DNA of 6,311 bases, from the NCBI GenBank assembly GCA_029261675.1, contig JAJDBA010000310.1, forward strand, positions 1-6,311, given 5' to 3'. Shown one piece after another: positions 1 to 6,276 of the stretch. The notes below the pieces were generated by a model. The model worked only from the letters and a program-made list of their open reading frames with translations, made no database searches and was not told the origin of the DNA. Positions within the stretch are counted from its first letter, which is position 1. Each line of letters opens with the position of its first letter. The position numbers were made by a program, and so were the translations under genes. The stretch comes from Nitrospinaceae bacterium. GTDB taxonomy: Bacteria; Nitrospinota; Nitrospinia; Nitrospinales; VA-1.

Positions 1-302
1 GCGGTGTGTCAGCAAGTTTTTCCATGTTGGGTGATGTCATTCTTGCCGAACCGGGAGCACTGATAGGCTTTGCCGGGCCACGCGTAATTGAGCAAACCAT
101 CAAACAAAAACTACCAGATGGTTTTCAAAGAGCCGAATTCCAATTGGAGCACGGTCTCATTGACAATGTTGTACATAGGAAAGAATTGAAATCGACGCTA
201 GTCCGACTTCTAAATATGTTGCGAAATAGTCCTCAGGATGTAACAGCGAAAGAAGAAAAAATTCCAAAGCTTACCAATCCCCCAGAAGTTCTTGGAGCCT
301 AA
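1..302 (+). CDS. accD: Acetyl-CoA carboxylase carboxyltransferase beta subunit, C-terminal fragment
   Basis: This is the last 99 or so codons of a gene that begins before the window; the reading frame is already open at position 3 and ends at a TAA at 300-302. AccD pairs with AccA to form the carboxyltransferase that moves the carboxyl group from biotin to acetyl-CoA, giving malonyl-CoA for fatty acid synthesis in the cytoplasm. The fragment shows the conserved AccD end: GGVSASFSMLGD, then LAEPGALIGFAGPRVIEQT, then LPDGFQRAEFQLEHGLID. The zinc ribbon and most of the carboxylase fold lie outside the window. After the conserved core comes a charged, proline-containing tail of about 30 residues, which is normally variable in this family. 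The GTG at position 6 is an internal valine, not a start. The gene converges on phoU and is functionally unrelated to the phosphate genes. Confidence 0.96.
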   Translation, partial: GVSASFSMLGDVILAEPGALIGFAGPRVIEQTIKQKLPDGFQRAEFQLEHGLIDNVVHRKELKSTLVRLLNMLRNSPQDVTAKEEKIPKLTNPPEVLGA

Positions 303-308
303 TCTAGC

Positions 309-324
309 AAGCTCATAGCTTTTT
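309..324 (+). terminator. Weak candidate terminator of accD
   Basis: Seven bases after the accD stop there is a short perfect inverted repeat, AAGCT-CAT-AGCTT, whose right arm runs into five T residues (320-324). Position and T-run suit a Rho-independent terminator on the + strand. The stem is only 5 bp and not GC-rich, so it is marginal. On the opposite strand no T-run follows, so it does not obviously terminate the pst transcript. Confidence 0.3.
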
Positions 325-344
325 ATAGTTCAACCCCACTTTAA

Positions 345-1010
345 TTAAGACGAGTCAACCGCTTTGTGCCGGATCAATTCACCCTCCACCATGAATACAA
401 CGTCTTCAGCAATATTGGTAGATAGATCTGCAATCCGCTCCAAATAACGAGATACCGAAAGGATATGCACTGCTCGGTCGATGGTTTCTGGATTCTCGCG
501 CATTATTACTTGCAACGTAGAATACATTTCTCTATTTAGATCATCAATTTCATCATCTAAAGTTAAAACATTTCGCGCAAGCTTTGTATCCATTCCAATC
601 AGCGCATCAAGGCTTTTACGAACCATTTTTCGGGCACCGTCCGCCATGCGAGGGAATTTGAGAACCGCTTTGAGGGGCTCATTATTAGAAAGGTAGAGCG
701 CACGTTCGGCAATATTCACAGCCAAATCCCCTATCCTTTCCAAATCGTTATTTACTTTAAGAACAGTAATTATAAACCGTAAGTCCCCCGCCACAGGTTG
801 GTGCAATGCCAGTAACTTGAGGCATTCCTCTTCAATCTTATTTTCCCGCTGGTTGATTTCGTAGTCGCCCTCTATCACCTCTTTAGCAAGTTTCATTCGG
901 CGATTGACCAATGCATCAATGGAGTCGTTAACCGCTTCTTCAACCAGTGAACCACTCGTTAAAAGTTCTTTCTTAAGACCATCCAAGTCTCTTAATAAAT
1001 GCTTTCCCAT
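345..1010 (-). CDS. phoU: Phosphate transport system regulatory protein PhoU
   Basis: PhoU is a cytoplasmic, all-helical protein that links the state of the Pst transporter to the PhoR kinase and restrains phosphate uptake. At 221 residues the protein is close to the usual family length of about 215-240. It shows the two-fold repeat typical of the family, each half carrying a metal-binding helix: NDLERIGDLAVNIAE at about residues 88-102 and YLERIADLSTNIAED at about 189-203. The E/D residues at 91, 95, 191 and 195 sit where family members coordinate metal ions. The ATG start is preceded by AGAGGA (1015-1020), 4 nt from the start. It lies 12 nt downstream of pstB, which places it last in the operon, as in many bacteria. 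The role in signalling is family knowledge; no partner kinase gene is visible here. Confidence 0.97.
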   Translation of the reverse strand: MGKHLLRDLDGLKKELLTSGSLVEEAVNDSIDALVNRRMKLAKEVIEGDYEINQRENKIEEECLKLLALHQPVAGDLRFIITVLKVNNDLERIGDLAVNIAERALYLSNNEPLKAVLKFPRMADGARKMVRKSLDALIGMDTKLARNVLTLDDEIDDLNREMYSTLQVIMRENPETIDRAVHILSVSRYLERIADLSTNIAEDVVFMVEGELIRHKAVDSS

Positions 1011-1022
1011 ATCGTCCTCTGT

Positions 1023-1841
1023 TTATCCGAAGCGACCCGTAACATAATCTTCAGTTCGATTTTCTTTTGGAAGTGTGAAAATATTCTGAGTCTCCCCAAA
1101 TTCTATTAAATTTCCAGACTCAAAAAATGCTGTGTATTTTGACGCACGCGAAGCCTGTTGCATATTATGCGTTACAATAACCAAGGTATATTCTTTCTTC
1201 AGTTCAAACATTAAATCCTCAATATGTGCCGTCGATACAGGGTCTAACGCAGAACAAGGTTCATCCATCAGTATGACATCAGGTTCCATTGCCAGCGCTC
1301 GTGCTATACATAGGCGTTGTTGCTGACCTCCAGACAATGTCATCGCTGAACTTTTCAGTCGATCTTTAACTTCATCCCATAGAGCGGCTTGTTGAAGTGA
1401 TTTCTCCACTAAGGCATAAACATCCCCTTTATAGCCGTTAATTATAGGCCCCCATGAAACGTTATCAAAAATCGACTTTGGAAAAGGATTGGGTTTTTGA
1501 AAAACCATTCCAATTTTGCGTCGCACTTCTACAGGGTCGACATCTTTTCCATAAAGATCAATACCGTGATATAGAATTTTACCCTCCACCTTTGCTCCCA
1601 ATACAAAATCGTTCATACGATTAAGCGAACGAAGTAAAGTGCTTTTCCCACACCCCGACGGCCCGATAATGGCTGTAATTTCATTTCTAGGGATAGACAA
1701 AGTGATACCTTTAACTGCCATTTCACCGCTATAGCTGATTTTCACATCTTCTATTTCAAGAACTATATTCCTTTGATTTTCTTCCATTTTTCCAGTCACC
1801 ACATTTGTTGTCGGTTTGGCTTTCAATAAATTAGCGATCAT
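1023..1841 (-). CDS. pstB: Phosphate ABC transporter ATP-binding protein PstB
   Basis: PstB is the ATPase of the high-affinity phosphate importer, acting as a dimer on the cytoplasmic face of PstC-PstA. All ABC signatures are present and intact: Walker A GPSGCGKST (residues 60-68), Q-loop in MVFQKPNPFP with Q115, signature LSGGQQQR (169-176), Walker B VILMDEP (189-195), D-loop SALD (197-200) and switch histidine H225 in VTH. The phrase MVFQKPNPFP followed by SIFDNV, and the ending DYVTGRFG, identify PstB rather than a generic ABC ATPase. Length is 272 residues, slightly longer than the roughly 257 of E. coli because of an N-terminal extension. The start chosen overlaps the pstA stop as ATGA (1838-1841), with GGAG at 1853-1856 in front, which suggests translational coupling. 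A second in-frame ATG at 1787 would remove 18 poorly conserved residues and cannot be excluded. Confidence 0.97.
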   Translation of the reverse strand: MIANLLKAKPTTNVVTGKMEENQRNIVLEIEDVKISYSGEMAVKGITLSIPRNEITAIIGPSGCGKSTLLRSLNRMNDFVLGAKVEGKILYHGIDLYGKDVDPVEVRRKIGMVFQKPNPFPKSIFDNVSWGPIINGYKGDVYALVEKSLQQAALWDEVKDRLKSSAMTLSGGQQQRLCIARALAMEPDVILMDEPCSALDPVSTAHIEDLMFELKKEYTLVIVTHNMQQASRASKYTAFFESGNLIEFGETQNIFTLPKENRTEDYVTGRFG

Positions 1842-2698
1842 TGTTTTCTTTTCTCCAGCCTATGACGGATAATTACAGCAAGAGAATTCATTAATAATAG
1901 GACAAACAATAGAACAAGAATTCCTGCTGCTGCAAGCTCATGAAATTCCTTTTGAGGTCGGGAAGCCCAATTGAAAATTTGAATTGGCAGTGCTGTAAAA
2001 TCATCCATCGGCCCTTCAGGAACAAAAGCCACATAAGTCAGTGCACCAATCATAATTAAGGGAGCAGTTTCTCCGATCGCTCTGGATAAAGCGAGGATAA
2101 TACCTGTGAGCACTCCCGGAAAAGCTGCAGGAAGCACATGCGCAGATACTGTTTGCCAACGTGTCGCGCCCAATGCGAAAGCCGCCTGTCTGATTGTATT
2201 AGGCACAGCACGTAAAGCTTCCCGGGTGGAGATGATTATTACTGGCAATATCAAAAGACTCATCGTCATACTACCAGCCAAAACACTTTGTTCTAACCCA
2301 AACCATCGAACAAAAATTACCAAGCCTAACATTCCATAAACAATTGACGGAACACCTGCTAAATTGGCAATATTAAGGTCGATAAATTGTGTCAAACGAT
2401 TTTTTTTCGCAAACTCTTCAAGATAAACCCCAGCACCTATTCCAATTGGAACTGAAATAAGCGCGGTAAAACTAATGAGCCAGAGAGTTCCATACAAAGC
2501 TGATTTAATTCCTGCCTTTGCGGGAAAACGAGACGGGAACTCAGTCAGGAATTGCATATCCAGCCATGGAAACCCTTCCCGCGTGACATGGAACAATAAA
2601 ATCCCCAAAATTAAAACACCAAGCCATGCGACAGAAAAACAGAACCCGTGAAATATTTTTGCAATGAGATATCGGTTTTTCAAATTACGAGAAATCAC
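1838..2698 (-). CDS. pstA: Phosphate ABC transporter permease PstA
   Basis: PstA is one of the two inner-membrane channel subunits of the Pst importer and pairs with PstC. The 286-residue protein has about six hydrophobic segments, near residues 15-37, 66-92, 110-133, 138-157, 190-220 and 255-277. The cytoplasmic EAA loop that docks on PstB is clear at about 160-213, with EALRAVPNTIRQAAFALGAT and then LALSRAIGETAPL; the latter phrase is typical of PstA/PstC. The NLAGVPSIVYGMLGL stretch is also a family hallmark. The start codon is GTG at 2698: an in-frame TGA lies directly upstream (2699-2701), so no earlier start is possible, and AGAGG (2706-2710) lies 7 nt ahead. The start overlaps the pstC stop as GTGA, and the stop overlaps the pstB start as ATGA. 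Confidence 0.97.
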   Translation of the reverse strand: MISRNLKNRYLIAKIFHGFCFSVAWLGVLILGILLFHVTREGFPWLDMQFLTEFPSRFPAKAGIKSALYGTLWLISFTALISVPIGIGAGVYLEEFAKKNRLTQFIDLNIANLAGVPSIVYGMLGLVIFVRWFGLEQSVLAGSMTMSLLILPVIIISTREALRAVPNTIRQAAFALGATRWQTVSAHVLPAAFPGVLTGIILALSRAIGETAPLIMIGALTYVAFVPEGPMDDFTALPIQIFNWASRPQKEFHELAAAGILVLLFVLLLMNSLAVIIRHRLEKRKQ

Positions 2699-3630
2699 TC
2701 ATACACCTCTCGAAATCTGCGTAAAAGTTTATTTGAAAAAACATTCATGCAAAGAGTAATGATAAAAAGCAACGCAGAAACTGCAAAAATGGTCTGATAC
2801 CCTATCTCTCCTGCGGGTGTATCGCCAAGACTGACTTGAACTATATAAGCTGTCATCGTCTGAATAGCGACAAAAGGGTCTAATGTCATATTAGGAGTTG
2901 CTCCAGCAGCAAGCGTGACTGCCATTGTTTCTCCAATTGCGCGCGAAAGTGCTAATACAAAAGAAGCCATAATTCCCGACAGAGAAGATGGAACAACAAC
3001 TCCAATTGTTACTTCACACTGAGTTGCTCCCACCGCATACCCTCCTTGACGCAAAGAATCCGGTACAGCACGAAGCGTGTCATCGCATAATGAAGCTACC
3101 ATTGGTAGAATCATGATACCCACTACGATGGATGCACTGGCAGCATTGAAAATCTGTACCTCTGGATAAATCTCTCGCAATAACGGCGTTATGAAAGTGA
3201 GGGCAAAATAACCATATACGACAGTAGGGATTCCCGCCAGAACTTCTAAAATAGGTTTTAAAATACTTCTAATCGTTGATGAAGCGTATTCGCTCATATA
3301 AATCGCTGTAGCCAAACCAACTGGAAGTGCAAATAATGCTGTCCCAACGACTATAAGAATTGTTCCACAAACCAAGGGAAGAACACCGAAAGAACGTGGT
3401 TCCAATAAGGGTGCCCATAAAGTACCAAAAAGAAAGTCGGAGACGGGAACTTCTTGAAAGAATATTCCCGCCTCACGAATCAAGATCCAGACAATTGCAA
3501 AGGTCGTTAGAACAGAAATTGAGGCACAGAGAAACAGAACCGCTTTAATACATTCCTCACTCCAGCGTTTTGACCTACCTAACCTTAAAACGCTTTTATT
3601 TTCTGCCAAGCCACTAGAGCTACTTTGCAA
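2695..3630 (-). CDS. pstC: Phosphate ABC transporter permease PstC
   Basis: PstC is the partner of PstA in the inner-membrane phosphate channel. The 311-residue protein carries a polar N-terminal tail of about 25 residues, then hydrophobic segments near 28-52, 83-112, 125-150, 165-181, 210-240 and 278-297. The family phrase LAGIPTVVYGYFAL is at about 131-144, and the EAA loop at about 184-235 contains DTLRAVPDSLRQGGYAVGAT and LALSRAIGETMAV. The first credible start is TTG at 3630, with AAGGA (3641-3645) 10 nt ahead. No in-frame ATG occurs before residue 112, which lies inside the conserved region, so a non-ATG start is required; a second TTG at 3609 is the main alternative. It begins only 15 nt after the pstS stop, in the same frame, and ends overlapping pstA by 4 nt. 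Confidence 0.96.
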   Translation of the reverse strand: MQSSSSGLAENKSVLRLGRSKRWSEECIKAVLFLCASISVLTTFAIVWILIREAGIFFQEVPVSDFLFGTLWAPLLEPRSFGVLPLVCGTILIVVGTALFALPVGLATAIYMSEYASSTIRSILKPILEVLAGIPTVVYGYFALTFITPLLREIYPEVQIFNAASASIVVGIMILPMVASLCDDTLRAVPDSLRQGGYAVGATQCEVTIGVVVPSSLSGIMASFVLALSRAIGETMAVTLAAGATPNMTLDPFVAIQTMTAYIVQVSLGDTPAGEIGYQTIFAVSALLFIITLCMNVFSNKLLRRFREVYE

Positions 3631-3640
3631 GAGTCTAATT

Positions 3641-3645
3641 TCCTT
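3641..3645 (-). promoter_or_regulatory. Ribosome binding site supporting the TTG start of pstC
   Basis: AAGGA, reading on the - strand, begins right after the last base of the pstS TAA and lies 10 nt before the TTG. It is the only Shine-Dalgarno-like stretch in the 15-nt gap and supports initiation there. Confidence 0.5.
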
Positions 3646-4620
3646 TTATTTAAAAGATGCTTTTTTAACATTCAAGCCTGATTGATTTTTTCCAATCAAG
3701 GTATTGCTCCATTTTTCGAACTCGTTCAAAGAGTTTTGATAGTCTTTGTCTGGAAGTGGGATGTATCCAACTTCTTTGGAAAGCTCTGCAGCATTCTTTA
3801 AATAAAAGCGAACAAATTCTTTAACTTGAGATTTCTGAGATCCTTGATTGCTGACATAGATAAAAATTGGGCGAGAAAGAGGCTTATAAGAGCCATCATT
3901 AATTGATTTCTCAGAGGGCTTAACAGGGCCTTCTCCTCCATCCACAGGAACCACTTTTAATCTGGACTTGTTTTCCTTGTAATACGCGTAACCAAAATAT
4001 CCAAGAGCATATGGATCACCTGCAACCCCCATCACCAGCACATTATCATCTTCACTAGCGGTGAAATCGGAACGGGATGCTTGAGATTTTCCATTGATTG
4101 CCTTAGTAAAGTAATCGAAAGTTCCTGAATCTGCTCCTGGGCCATAAAGCTTGATGGCTTTATTAGGCCATTCAGGTCGCACGTCACTCCAAGTCTTTAC
4201 AGCACTACCTGGTTGCCAGATTTTTCTTAGCTCGGTAACGGTGAGATGATCTACAAAATCATTTTTTGGGTTGATGACTACAGATAATCCGTCATAAGCA
4301 ACGGGTAAATCAATATAGGAAATACCATTCTTTTGGGCTTTTTCTTGTTCGGACTTTTTAATTGGTCGAGATGCATCATTTATATCCGTTTGACCTGTTG
4401 TAAATTTTTTAAATCCACCACCTGTTCCCGAAATACCCACAGTTACGCGAACTTTTCGGTGCTTTTTTTGAAACTCTTCCGCGACAGCTTCGGTAATTGG
4501 GAAAACTGTACTTGAACCATCAATGCGAATTTTTCCAGCTATTTTTTCTGCATAGCTATTTCCACCAAAGGAAAGCAAAAAAACTGCAGATAAGGCAAAA
4601 AACATAATTAAACGATTCAT
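3646..4620 (-). CDS. pstS: Periplasmic phosphate-binding protein PstS
   Basis: PstS captures phosphate in the periplasm and delivers it to PstC-PstA. With the chosen start the protein has 324 residues. Residues 1-24 form a Sec signal peptide with a hydrophobic core (LIMFFALSAVFLLSF) and a likely signal peptidase I site after SYA. There is no lipobox cysteine, so a soluble periplasmic protein is expected. The ligand-binding loops of the PBP-like PstS family are visible: DGSSTVFP (34-41), SGTGGGF (64-70), INDASRP (80-86) and GPGADSGTFDYF (160-171). The open frame extends to an ATG at 4659, but that start and the ATG at 4638 lack a ribosome site. The ATG at 4620 has AAGGAG (4627-4632) 6 nt ahead and gives a normal leader, so I chose it. 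The gene heads the pst operon and is followed 15 nt later by pstC without an obvious hairpin. Confidence 0.95.
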   Translation of the reverse strand: MNRLIMFFALSAVFLLSFGGNSYAEKIAGKIRIDGSSTVFPITEAVAEEFQKKHRKVRVTVGISGTGGGFKKFTTGQTDINDASRPIKKSEQEKAQKNGISYIDLPVAYDGLSVVINPKNDFVDHLTVTELRKIWQPGSAVKTWSDVRPEWPNKAIKLYGPGADSGTFDYFTKAINGKSQASRSDFTASEDDNVLVMGVAGDPYALGYFGYAYYKENKSRLKVVPVDGGEGPVKPSEKSINDGSYKPLSRPIFIYVSNQGSQKSQVKEFVRFYLKNAAELSKEVGYIPLPDKDYQNSLNEFEKWSNTLIGKNQSGLNVKKASFK

Positions 4621-4626
4621 TTTTAG

Positions 4627-4632
4627 CTCCTT
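4627..4632 (-). promoter_or_regulatory. Ribosome binding site deciding the pstS start
   Basis: AAGGAG on the - strand lies 6 nt upstream of the ATG at 4620. It falls inside the longer open frame, which therefore probably overestimates PstS by 13 residues. Confidence 0.75.
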
Positions 4633-4660
4633 TTTCATTAATGTAAGACTACTTTTCATT

Positions 4661-4689
4661 TGTGAAGAAAAAATAAAGATTCAATAAAG
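4661..4689 (-). promoter_or_regulatory. Candidate Pho box-like direct repeat upstream of pstS
   Basis: Reading on the - strand there are two identical 7-bp units, CTTTATT (4683-4689 and 4672-4678), separated by GAAT, so the period is 11 bp. A third CTT-starting unit, CTTCACA (4661-4667), follows after TTTT at the same 11-bp period. PhoB-type response regulators bind head-to-tail 7-bp repeats with 4-bp spacers, consensus near CTGTCAT, so the layout matches. Each CTTTATT matches that consensus at only 4 of 7 positions, and the region is AT-rich. The site ends 40 nt before the pstS ATG. A TTCACA inside the third unit resembles a -35 element, but no -10 of good quality follows at ideal spacing. 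The function is inferred from layout and position. Confidence 0.35.
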
Positions 4690-4691
4690 GT

Positions 4692-4708
4692 AAGATTAAT
4701 AAAATCTT
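4692..4708. repeat. Inverted repeat in the pstS upstream region
   Basis: AAGATT (4692-4697) and AATCTT (4703-4708) form a perfect 6-bp inverted repeat around a 5-nt loop. A further AAGATT occurs at 4676-4681, overlapping the direct repeats closer to pstS, so AATCTT could pair with either copy. The stem is AT-rich and lacks the features of a terminator. Confidence 0.4.
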
Positions 4709-4721
4709 CAAATAGCGAGTA

Positions 4722-4744
4722 TTTACTAAGTGGAGTTTAGTAAA
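4722..4744. repeat. 8-bp perfect inverted repeat, possible operator upstream of pstS
   Basis: TTTACTAA (4722-4729) and TTAGTAAA (4737-4744) are exact reverse complements separated by 7 nt. The 23-bp span with half-sites about 15 bp apart from centre to centre is compatible with a dimeric regulator. It could also be a hairpin if transcribed. It is too AT-rich, and has no T-run, to be a convincing terminator. Confidence 0.5.
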
Positions 4745-4785
4745 AGGATATAAAGAAAATAAAAAGGCGGGATAAAACTTTTCTT

Positions 4786-4799
4786 AATTCTGCAGAATT
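4786..4799. repeat. 14-bp perfect palindrome between the porin gene and pstS
   Basis: AATTCTGCAGAATT is its own reverse complement over all 14 bases, with no central spacer. A spacerless palindrome suits a DNA-binding dimer better than an RNA hairpin. It lies 72 bp after the porin stop and 166 bp before the pstS start. Confidence 0.5.
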
Positions 4800-4820
4800 T
4801 AACTCTTTTTGGAGTTCAAA
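4798..4820. repeat. Imperfect hairpin downstream of the porin gene
   Basis: On the + strand TTTAACTC (4798-4805) can pair with GAGTTCAAA (4812-4820), with one bulged C and a 6-nt loop. It lies about 50 bp past the porin stop and shares its left end with the 14-bp palindrome. On the porin strand no T-run follows, so a terminator role is weak. Confidence 0.3.
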
Positions 4821-4870
4821 AGGGGGTACTAACTAGGAAGGTTGATTAAATAGCTGCTTTTAAGCAATTA

Positions 4871-6205
4871 TTACCAATCGATCTGAAAGCGAATGATATT
4901 TGAGTCCAAAATGCCGTTATCTGTTTCGATTCCACTGGTGAAATCAGCGTGGACATAGTTGTACATAACACGTGATACAGGATTTAATTCCCAATTGAGT
5001 CCCAGTGTCAAACTCTTTTGTTCGCCACCGGCGATGCCCGCGCTTTGGTCATTCAAGTCCAACTCGGCATAGCGGACTGCCAATTGCAGAGCTCCAGTTC
5101 CACGTCCTTGAGACCATTTTTTGTTCCAGCTAAAGTTCTGGTTCGGTTTGAATCTGGCGATGACTCCTTTTCTTTTAGAATAGCGACGGTTTTCCCCTGT
5201 CAAATACCAGCTTCCTTGAATATAAAAGGCATCCAACTGACCATTGGTGTTCTCATCTCTTTGAACATCAGTAATCACATACTCGCCTTGCAAACCAAAC
5301 TGATTCCAATTCACAGCACCTTCCAATCCAACAATGTTGAATTTACGAGCAGCAATAGCCCCCGTGGTTAAAAAGGTACTGGTAATTTCGGTATCGCGTG
5401 CCCCGCGGAATGTAACTTGATTGTCCGTAGCCTTTTCATAACTCCAACTTGCTCCCAAATGAACCCAGCTTTTTCCATCTTCGGTAATATAAGGCAACCC
5501 AGTGACTCTACTAGTTACATTCCAGTCGCCATCAATTCTAAAATCCGGTGGCCTTTCACTGGTTTCTTTATTAACAAAGACCGACCAAGTGAGCCTCTGG
5601 TCCAGAGCATGATTGAAAAAAGCAAAGCCTGTGTTTCGAGTTTTGAAAAAGGTATTTGTCAAAGATCGTTCTATAAATGTCAGATATTTGGAGCTGGTGA
5701 CGGAATCTAAAGAGGCAGGGCGTTTAAAGTGGCCTACCTGAAAATTTCCAAGAATTGGGATATGGGTTATTCCAATATACATATCTTTAAATGTTACACC
5801 GTTGGAACCTCCATCCACATCGATATCAAATTTAAACTTCATTAAGTTATAGAGAATACCTGCCATGAAAAATCGGACGCGGCGAAACCGAGCTCCATTT
5901 TCCTGTTGCCCAATAGTGGATTCGAAGGTATCCGATTCATTAAAGAATCCCCAGTCATGCATAATTCGTCCACCCACCTGAAACTTAAACTGATTATCGC
6001 GGGTTCGCATTTTGAATCCATTTTTATAATACGTAAGGATTTCCTTCTCGCCTTTTCTATATCTAGACCTCTCCCTCTCCTCCATGATTTCAAGTCTTTT
6101 TTCCAGTCTCTCAATTCTTTTCGAGTCCGAGGCTTCTGCTTTCGAATGGCTTAACCACCCCGTCAACGCAATCATAAGTCCCAGAAAAAACACCTTCTTA
6201 ATCAC
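4871..6205 (-). CDS. Outer-membrane porin of the phosphate-selective O/P family (OprO/OprP-like)
   Basis: This protein is predicted to be a beta-barrel porin of the Porin_O_P family, whose best-known members OprP and OprO pass phosphate and polyphosphate. With the chosen start it has 444 residues: a signal peptide (1-25, core VFFLGLMIALTGWL, likely cut after AEA), then a charged coiled-coil of about 27-52 (KRIERLEKRLEIMEERERSR), then the barrel. Family phrases include GARFRRVRFFMAG (about 104-116) and QVGHFKRPASLDSVTSSKYL (about 156-175) followed by TFIERSL. The chain ends NIIRFQIDW, an alternating strand with a terminal aromatic as the barrel assembly signal. GTG at 6205 is preferred because GGAG (6212-6215) lies 6 nt ahead; ATG at 6217 and TTG at 6223 are possible in-frame starts that lack a well-spaced site. 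The adjacent pst operon supports phosphate as substrate, but the family also contains porins for other anions, so selectivity is inferred. Confidence 0.9.
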   Translation of the reverse strand: MIKKVFFLGLMIALTGWLSHSKAEASDSKRIERLEKRLEIMEERERSRYRKGEKEILTYYKNGFKMRTRDNQFKFQVGGRIMHDWGFFNESDTFESTIGQQENGARFRRVRFFMAGILYNLMKFKFDIDVDGGSNGVTFKDMYIGITHIPILGNFQVGHFKRPASLDSVTSSKYLTFIERSLTNTFFKTRNTGFAFFNHALDQRLTWSVFVNKETSERPPDFRIDGDWNVTSRVTGLPYITEDGKSWVHLGASWSYEKATDNQVTFRGARDTEITSTFLTTGAIAARKFNIVGLEGAVNWNQFGLQGEYVITDVQRDENTNGQLDAFYIQGSWYLTGENRRYSKRKGVIARFKPNQNFSWNKKWSQGRGTGALQLAVRYAELDLNDQSAGIAGGEQKSLTLGLNWELNPVSRVMYNYVHADFTSGIETDNGILDSNIIRFQIDW

Positions 6206-6211
6206 ACTTTT

Positions 6212-6215
6212 CTCC
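6212..6215 (-). promoter_or_regulatory. Ribosome binding site favouring a GTG start for the porin
   Basis: GGAG on the - strand overlaps the upstream ATG codon (6215-6217) and is 6 nt from the GTG at 6205. The upstream ATG has only GGGA abutting it, which is too close to act as a ribosome site. Confidence 0.5.
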
Positions 6216-6247
6216 ATTCCCAATTTACAAACAAAATATCCGCTGGC

Positions 6248-6276
6248 ATTCTAACCCCTTGAGTTTTGATCCTCAA
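6248..6276 (-). promoter_or_regulatory. Predicted sigma70-type promoter of the porin gene
   Basis: On the - strand TTGAGG (6271-6276, 4 of 6 to TTGACA) is followed after exactly 17 bp by TAGAAT (6248-6253, 5 of 6 to TATAAT). Transcription would begin near 6241, giving a leader of about 35 nt before the GTG start. Spacing and position are good; the call rests on consensus matching only. Confidence 0.55.

Larger units (their letters stand above)
4621..4870. other. AT-rich regulatory gap between the porin gene and the pst operon
   Basis: This 250-bp stretch has no credible coding sequence. It holds the imperfect hairpin, the 14-bp palindrome, the 8-bp inverted repeat, the 6-bp inverted repeat, the 11-bp-period direct repeats and the pstS ribosome site, in that order toward pstS. 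Right after the porin stop there is only a very short hairpin, TGCTTAAAAGCA on the - strand, so I see no strong terminator for the porin. The density of symmetric sites suggests that pstS expression is controlled here. Confidence 0.6.

Noticed and set aside
481..3548. Antisense open frames within phoU, pstB, pstA and pstC (481-696, 1132-1326, 2106-2339, 3360-3548)
   Set aside because: Each lies wholly inside a conserved gene on the other strand and none resembles a known protein.
4333..4515. Antisense open frame of 60 codons inside pstS
   Set aside because: It covers the conserved phosphate-binding loops of pstS in reverse, is cysteine-rich without pattern, and has no support as a gene.
4730..4747. 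Pho box-like CTTTTAC-TAAA-CTCCACT on the - strand
   Set aside because: The units match CTGTCAT at only 4 and 3 of 7 positions and do not match each other. The same bases are better described by the exact inverted repeat.
4856..4867. Terminator directly after the porin gene (TGCTTAAAAGCA on the - strand)
   Set aside because: The stem is 4-5 bp with a tiny loop and no T-run follows, too weak to call.
5018..5710. Open frames on the + strand opposite the porin (5018-5371 and 5417-5710)
   Set aside because: They lie antisense inside a clearly coding porin gene, have no recognisable domains, and have serine- and phenylalanine-rich composition typical of reverse-strand shadows.
5842..6154. Open frames at 5842-6114 (-) and 5906-6154 (+) within the porin N-terminal part
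   Set aside because: They overlap the signal peptide, coiled-coil and early barrel strands of the porin in other frames and show no domain of their own.
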